A stretch of 64,000 nucleotides of DNA, taken from positions 20,728 through 84,727 of the forward strand of contig JAZRKE010000037.1 of the NCBI GenBank assembly GCA_045646145.1, read 5' to 3'. Under the pieces are notes generated by a model. The model was not told the origin of the DNA. It did not search any database and saw nothing but the letters and a program-made list of their open reading frames with translations. The translations under genes and the position numbers were made by a program. Below, in pieces: positions 61,301 through 64,000 of the stretch. Each line of letters starts with the position of its first letter. The stretch's first letter is position 1. Source of the DNA: SIG565 sp045646145 (lineage in GTDB: Bacteria; Bacillota; Clostridia; Oscillospirales; Acutalibacteraceae).

Positions 61301-64000
61301 GGACAAATGATGCAGAGAATTGTTGAAATGATGAATCCTACACAGCGTTCGAAGTTCTATGAATTCATTTGTTCAATATTTGAAAAATTAAAAGAATTTT
61401 TCAAGGGCAAAGATGGATATTCTGAAGTAGTAGCATTAGAAAGAGAGTGGGTAAAAGCATATCGCGCAGCAAATTCGGTGTGGGAGAATGAGTTTGGCGA
61501 TAAAATCGGTAGGTCTACATATTCTGCATTGGAAACACATTTTATAAATAAATTCATTTCAAAGTTGAATGAAATGAAAGCAGACTCGGGCGAGTCTGCT
61601 TTTTCTATGCCGTTTGATGAGGAGTACTTTATTGCGAAGCAGAAGGATAAATCCAAGCTTGATAAAGCAGGTCGCTTTGAGATGGTTTGGAATGGTGTTG
61701 ACTTAAACTCCGAAGCAGTATATAATGAAAAAAATAATCGCTTTGGGAATGTGCAAATAACCGAAGAACAAAAGCAGCAGTATAAAGCCGCAATTTTAAA
61801 GTATAAAAGCAGTGAATCATATACTATTAATGCAAAGCTTAGGGAGGGAGTACCCCTTAGTGAAGCAGACCAAGAGTTTGTGGAAACTTTAGATGCTGCG
61901 CTTTTAACATTGCCTACATACGAGGGTATAGTATATCGCCAGTTAGTATTTGATGACTTTGGTGGCGAAGATGCTTTTAATAAATTCTTGAATACGCATA
62001 ATATTGGTATACCTGTATTATACGAACAATTTACTTCGTGCAGCAAAACGGAGGATGGATATACTGTCGAGGGTAAAAATAAGGTGCAGCTGATTATTGA
62101 CGGAAAAAACGCACATGATGTTGCAGGCTTTGGTAACAATATGGAAGATGAGGTTATTTATTCGAGAAATAGCGTTTTCATCATCAGAGATATTGTAGAG
62201 ATTGGTGAATGTATTAAAATTTATTTACAGGAGGATGTTGAAAATGGATACAACACCATTAAAGAACGCGGCGGTACAGTGTGGGACTTGCAGGAACCAT
62301 ATTTTTGGGACAGTAACTTGCAAGGCGTTTCCAAGAAGAATACCGTTGGAAATTCTATCAGGGAAATTCGACCACAGTCTACCGCACCCGCAGGACAATG
62401 GAATACAGTACGAGCCGAAGGAGGACAGAACTCCGTATTATCCTCCGAACGCTCAAAACAGGTAACAAAAGCAGACTCGGGCGAGTCTTCTTTTTCTATG
62501 CCATTTGATGAGGAATACTTTATTGCTAAGCAAAGAGATATTTCGGTTACAGAGAAGGCTGAGGTGATGGAGAAGCGGTTGGCAAGTAAGGGCCTTAACG
62601 GCTTTGAGATTGCCTACGAGGTATGGAAAAAGTACGGTGTTGTGCGGGACGACAAGGGCGAATGGGTGTATGAACTTAATGACTGGGATTTGCACATAGA
62701 TAAGCACGGCCAAGTGCGAGGCAACACGGATAAAAAGAATTTAGCGGTGCCCGATTATATCGATTTGCCGAGGCTTTATGAAAAGTATCCAGAGCTTAAT
62801 GAGGTTAGGGTGGATTTTAAGCGGAATTTACAGAAAAAGGTAGGTTCACCCGCTTATTTTCAAGGCATAGGTAAATTTAAAAGAATTGTAATTGATAAGG
62901 CGTTACTTGATAATGGGAATGAGCTTCAGTATGCTTTTATACATGAGATACAGCACGCAATACAGTATATAGACGGCAGAGATTCAGGCTCGAGCGATGA
63001 TTTTTGGAAGTTATATCTAGATATGTTCTTGCCCTCGGATATGCCTACAAATAAGGAGATCACTTTCGAAAATTATGAGGAAACGGTAAAAAGGTATGAA
63101 TTATACACAAAGGAAATGCCGAAGTCGGTGGTCAGTGAAGTGCGTAGGTTCTGGAAGGCTTACGAGGCGAATGATACCGAGAAAGCCAATTCAATTTTAG
63201 AGAAGGTTAAGAAGGGCGATAATGCCGAAGATTTCAACACGTATAGTTTTTGGTATTATAAATATAATAGGCTTTTGAAGGACGGTATAAACGTTCTTAC
63301 TCCTTTTGAGGCTTATATGAATTCTTCAGGTGAGAGAGAAGCCAGAATGGTTGAGCAGAGGCATAGAGATGCTCACGAAAAAGCCGGAGCCGAATTTCTA
63401 CAGAGAGCACTCGACGGGGAACGCTTTGAAAATCCAAGAGCTGTATTGGATGAGTTGCAGAAGCGGGACAGAGGGGTGCCTATATATCGACCTGACCTTG
63501 CAATATTTCAAGGTGAATTCTGGCAAAAGATTTTGGATGAGCTTGAAAGGCGGGAAAGGGAGACTGAACAGGAAAAAGCGAAAGAACGTGAATTGGCTAC
63601 AACGGGGAACAAGAGTGATTATTCGGGTGTTGAAAAACTTAGTGAAACACAGTATAATGATTTCGGATGGGTGAGGCATAATGAGGTTTTAAAACCTTAC
63701 GAATATAACACTCTGCTTTCAAGGTTTGCGGACTTTAAGCACAATAAGGATAAATATCCTGTTACAAGATTTGGCGAAGCAGTAATACATTCAACCGAAT
63801 GCCCGAATGTTATTATGTATGTTAAAGGCAACATAGGTAATCCGCAGATTACAAAAATTATTGAAATCATTGCTGATGATAATGAAGATATCTCTGTAAT
63901 TAATGAAAGGATAATTAAAAATGAGTATGAGCAGAAGTCATTACCGTACCAAACTATTACAAGTATGTACGGAAAAGAATATCTCAGATTCCACAGAGGA
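55352..64000 (+). CDS. Giant polyvalent protein: five HExxH motifs and an ADP-ribosyltransferase-like domain (partial)
   Basis: ATG 55352 with GGGAG upstream opens one frame of 2,883 codons that runs off the window without a stop. Residues 1-250 are helical and polar; 250-590 hold hydrophobic Gly/Ala-rich stretches (LQALVGGGVSGLFEGVFETI). HExxH-type motifs: HESVH 912, HELTH 1136, HEIQH 1663, HELTH 1901, HEIQH 2531. Residues about 1317-1450 (LTRSGAKSTVFHGFGSQKLA) look like an LPD3/PBECR-type domain. An ART-like module has Arg2196 (IVYRQLV), FTSCS at 2227-2231 and E2265-D-E2267. ADSGESxFSMPFDEEYFIAK is a duplicated linker. The HELTH and HEIQH modules are each duplicated. It fits the polyvalent proteins of phages and conjugative elements that enter the host with the DNA. 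Confidence 0.88.
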   Translation, partial: MNISDFKIFKQNPLKISDIPNVVKIETPESRFGGHTTEELYNLYNDPKTSATNKKFISQVLENKRKGQYSGYSYSDMNSELENQRKLKATASSQGRNLGYFDDTIRWLENNLNSKEYSKTEDYNSIIQNLTSDIANIEQQIETLKGEGRNSGFIERGGFGAGGQGSYKRQAEINALEKEKTKKKEYITQARNRKQSLEIQLMIPTVEEKGLDNVLKEYNSYLPQSNYVVSEDARNDMRITAHETSNYDSPAAAAGAFIGNWIAEAIRGTPTPKATDGINTTSFKITDKWTGDAKKALAALYLIDKERAVKFAIETNRAIDLGELEEFAAKNWGTAVLSAGLQVPFTLAGGIEWVDNAAEYGIKKARGEEAELRRSYGADVSKALISGGKKAADWNINGWDAWDFLYGTGTSALNTLAASAMFGKAGGVFLGLSAASSATNDILDRGGTDLQALVGGGVSGLFEGVFETISLSKLEYFETSDTIKFLDILTDEGKKNVKQYFKVLGKDIAKSMVVNASEEGLTEFANIMYDTVVNKDISNYSTLYNDYIKQGYSPDEARMKACSDLAMQVIESMGSGALMGMGFAGLGTTSAYRNAKNISNSTWNLYGSSAQELINEGLKSPVGSESRTIAEKLQKKIDNGEQVTGGNLRLLIEANEQQFRADDTAKINNAVKNRLTELGETADIDTVSKAITKQVSGEQLTKAEQKVITESRFGQRVLNEATVDNIKSGDYSSAWAESIGTDRINSEAYNLGVEYIDAAGNNGYNNTVENANVGGSVNDSIERGNKGGLGEGVGSDTRAEGSIQRSFQESAEAFSERSSREQAPTGQRGRVLLRFGNSLMAYTPIEANDSTNGGRAVKLLQGVGINAEFAEGDIETNVNGITITHNQALTTDDGKVYVSDNATLSDIEIAAHESVHVNDVLGTEAFLNYEAVICEQINYDSDKYLELANLINKSYYNGKYDIESIDFYDKFRREIAAYINQFVVTDLNFATEQFSDLFYDWNAVVEASRQFNKDIGADFTESASLMPENTEMQSTAVSKISTLSAANPEYNPIEDLHYKSVGVERLTADQKKLRKVGQQFGAKVLFRDLDEIRIDQKTGKDFLFSPEGQYDPETNTITLNTNVKDYHRPLEYILKHELTHSLEIDEGNYALFATQVLRSDTFTEYVRSKGFESADTWAADIIKQYSGKGVKGYQGPKAQLLANQEMVANFVGDMLFGGRTDITEKLLNSMTPTQRKGFIAKIKEFFAKLKQFFKGTVELTEIERLENLFLETANKVAEYNKTATEGSGDIVYSFKNRNNSESKAIIDVIKRNISKISSELRFSVKGSAIDRATRKSDYVLNIFKQQGGEAYNSEIGIVELTRSGAKSTVFHGFGSQKLAATEAIKSVIEKGNIISFTKNYDNTGVDRYVIAAKGEINGEPSYVGVVVKSYPNNKSNSKFYLHEALIIEKDSPIMTAPQLSVDAVSESSDYSIPENENTVNNNYAQGDKQYSFAVENDASLVEEAERLERELKAKNKTDAEIREAIWKEYQIIRDPEGVWKYEIDDSDMEVYPNGDLLIKDHPDYKEYKALERMKQRSEKQDDRFAELDDKFLLEYGFGEPLLKNYVKHDKLFAKYPQLKESKIDFDELGPGERGYYDPINNRIVLDERFKMLDRIGMNIDAIHEIQHVMQKIDDTEPGASEKYWNARLLRGDRLPINPATGKQYTPYEAYMRTRGEIEARESASRVDMTEEQRRETVPNLGWENSLSAREPVLTSEYDAEYSSAVESNNLIKAQQMVDAEIANISKGKGDLIYGKKGLILPEPDISKDMRSEAERISEIVGGKVNAKYVARQEVRELGKALGWKVLYGDVYAKDKNGNLIYVKDQDGNLVPKRAEAKVDKTNKTITIDYQNKYPIKTIVKHELTHFLEINSKTYSTFAKKVFSSEVFEQWLSQEGVSDIDEYRDSIISQYIGTKGFETIEAAEISADFEIVARFVADNLFNNDGQMMQRIVEMMNPTQRSKFYEFICSIFEKLKEFFKGKDGYSEVVALEREWVKAYRAANSVWENEFGDKIGRSTYSALETHFINKFISKLNEMKADSGESAFSMPFDEEYFIAKQKDKSKLDKAGRFEMVWNGVDLNSEAVYNEKNNRFGNVQITEEQKQQYKAAILKYKSSESYTINAKLREGVPLSEADQEFVETLDAALLTLPTYEGIVYRQLVFDDFGGEDAFNKFLNTHNIGIPVLYEQFTSCSKTEDGYTVEGKNKVQLIIDGKNAHDVAGFGNNMEDEVIYSRNSVFIIRDIVEIGECIKIYLQEDVENGYNTIKERGGTVWDLQEPYFWDSNLQGVSKKNTVGNSIREIRPQSTAPAGQWNTVRAEGGQNSVLSSERSKQVTKADSGESSFSMPFDEEYFIAKQRDISVTEKAEVMEKRLASKGLNGFEIAYEVWKKYGVVRDDKGEWVYELNDWDLHIDKHGQVRGNTDKKNLAVPDYIDLPRLYEKYPELNEVRVDFKRNLQKKVGSPAYFQGIGKFKRIVIDKALLDNGNELQYAFIHEIQHAIQYIDGRDSGSSDDFWKLYLDMFLPSDMPTNKEITFENYEETVKRYELYTKEMPKSVVSEVRRFWKAYEANDTEKANSILEKVKKGDNAEDFNTYSFWYYKYNRLLKDGINVLTPFEAYMNSSGEREARMVEQRHRDAHEKAGAEFLQRALDGERFENPRAVLDELQKRDRGVPIYRPDLAIFQGEFWQKILDELERRERETEQEKAKERELATTGNKSDYSGVEKLSETQYNDFGWVRHNEVLKPYEYNTLLSRFADFKHNKDKYPVTRFGEAVIHSTECPNVIMYVKGNIGNPQITKIIEIIADDNEDISVINERIIKNEYEQKSLPYQTITSMYGKEYLRFHRG
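62244..62465 (+). CDS. Nested small Cys protein in another frame of the giant gene
   Basis: ATG at 62244 is preceded by AGGAGG (62228-62233). The 73-residue product has CGTCRNHIFGTVTCKAFPRR, then IPLEILSGKFDHSLPHPQDN and GIQYEPKEDRTPYYP. I recognise this as the pattern of a small phage-associated Cys protein (C..C...TCKAFPxxIPxEI.xGxxDH), often placed after ADP-ribosyltransferase-type genes. It lies in a different frame from the giant protein, right after its ART-like domain. The overlapping stretch of the giant protein has a composition unlike its surroundings. Confidence 0.6.
   Translation: MDTTPLKNAAVQCGTCRNHIFGTVTCKAFPRRIPLEILSGKFDHSLPHPQDNGIQYEPKEDRTPYYPPNAQNR

Noticed and set aside
63330..63674. 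114-codon plus-strand frame inside the giant gene
   Set aside because: No ribosome site or recognisable motif; the giant frame here has normal protein composition, unlike at the nested gene at 62244.

Overview
The window is low-GC DNA with strong AAGGAGG-type ribosome sites and many short overlaps between co-directional genes. It carries an anaerobe's rubrerythrin system and clostridial small proteins. It most likely comes from an uncultured, probably spore-forming gut member of the Clostridia (Firmicutes, Oscillospirales-like). The left half (1-32.3 kb) is chromosome; the right half (about 32.29 kb to the end) is a prophage that runs off the window.

Chromosome. An O-antigen-ligase-like membrane protein is followed by metG-tatD, a tiny Asn/Lys/Gln-rich gene and eno, with birA convergent. 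A phosphatase-DUF5662-cysK operon comes next, then a complete arginine operon argGHCJBDF (8.7-16.5 kb). Beyond it lie a SLOG-family gene divergent from an XRE regulator, aroK, a flavin reductase-rubredoxin-rubrerythrin fusion and a zinc ABC transporter (znuACB-like). A repeat-rich stretch (22.0-25.0 kb) sits downstream of the initiator tRNA-fMet gene. It holds three truncated copies of the tRNA 3' end, each followed on the minus strand by its own terminator, and these divide the stretch into small cassettes. One cassette carries an S23-type four-helix-bundle protein plus a 47-residue protein, one carries a 291-residue membrane-associated protein, and one carries only a structured repeat. An sdpRI pair, several membrane proteins, a TetR-type regulator, GtrA, rpe and a phosphohexomutase complete the chromosome.

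Prophage. A large serine recombinase (32292-33797, minus) lies against a Cys-rich host gene whose reading frame is cut at the junction. The lysogeny region (33.9-35.9 kb) holds small membrane and regulatory genes, a CI-like repressor, several dyad operators, a minus-strand 34-residue ORF with its own promoter, and a Cro-like gene. The early region holds a DUF4406-DnaD fusion, an HUH-type Rep with a long dyad just upstream, a PcfK/PcfJ pair, a gene with a G9 frameshift, a VRR-NUC nuclease and a papain-like protease. A sigma-like late activator precedes a promoter with a tandem 11-bp repeat. The late operon is terS, terL, scaffold, capsid, portal, adaptor, a nozzle-like protein and an internal protein, which suggests a short-tailed (podovirus-like) virion. 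It ends in a giant open frame of at least 2,883 codons: a polyvalent protein with five HExxH motifs, an ADP-ribosyltransferase-like domain and internal duplications. A second plausible gene is nested in another frame inside it.

Repeats. Several interspersed repeat families share one feature: a conserved framework in which hairpin stems differ between copies but stay self-complementary. One family (the tRNA-fMet-linked repeat) also occurs inside the prophage, upstream of terS.
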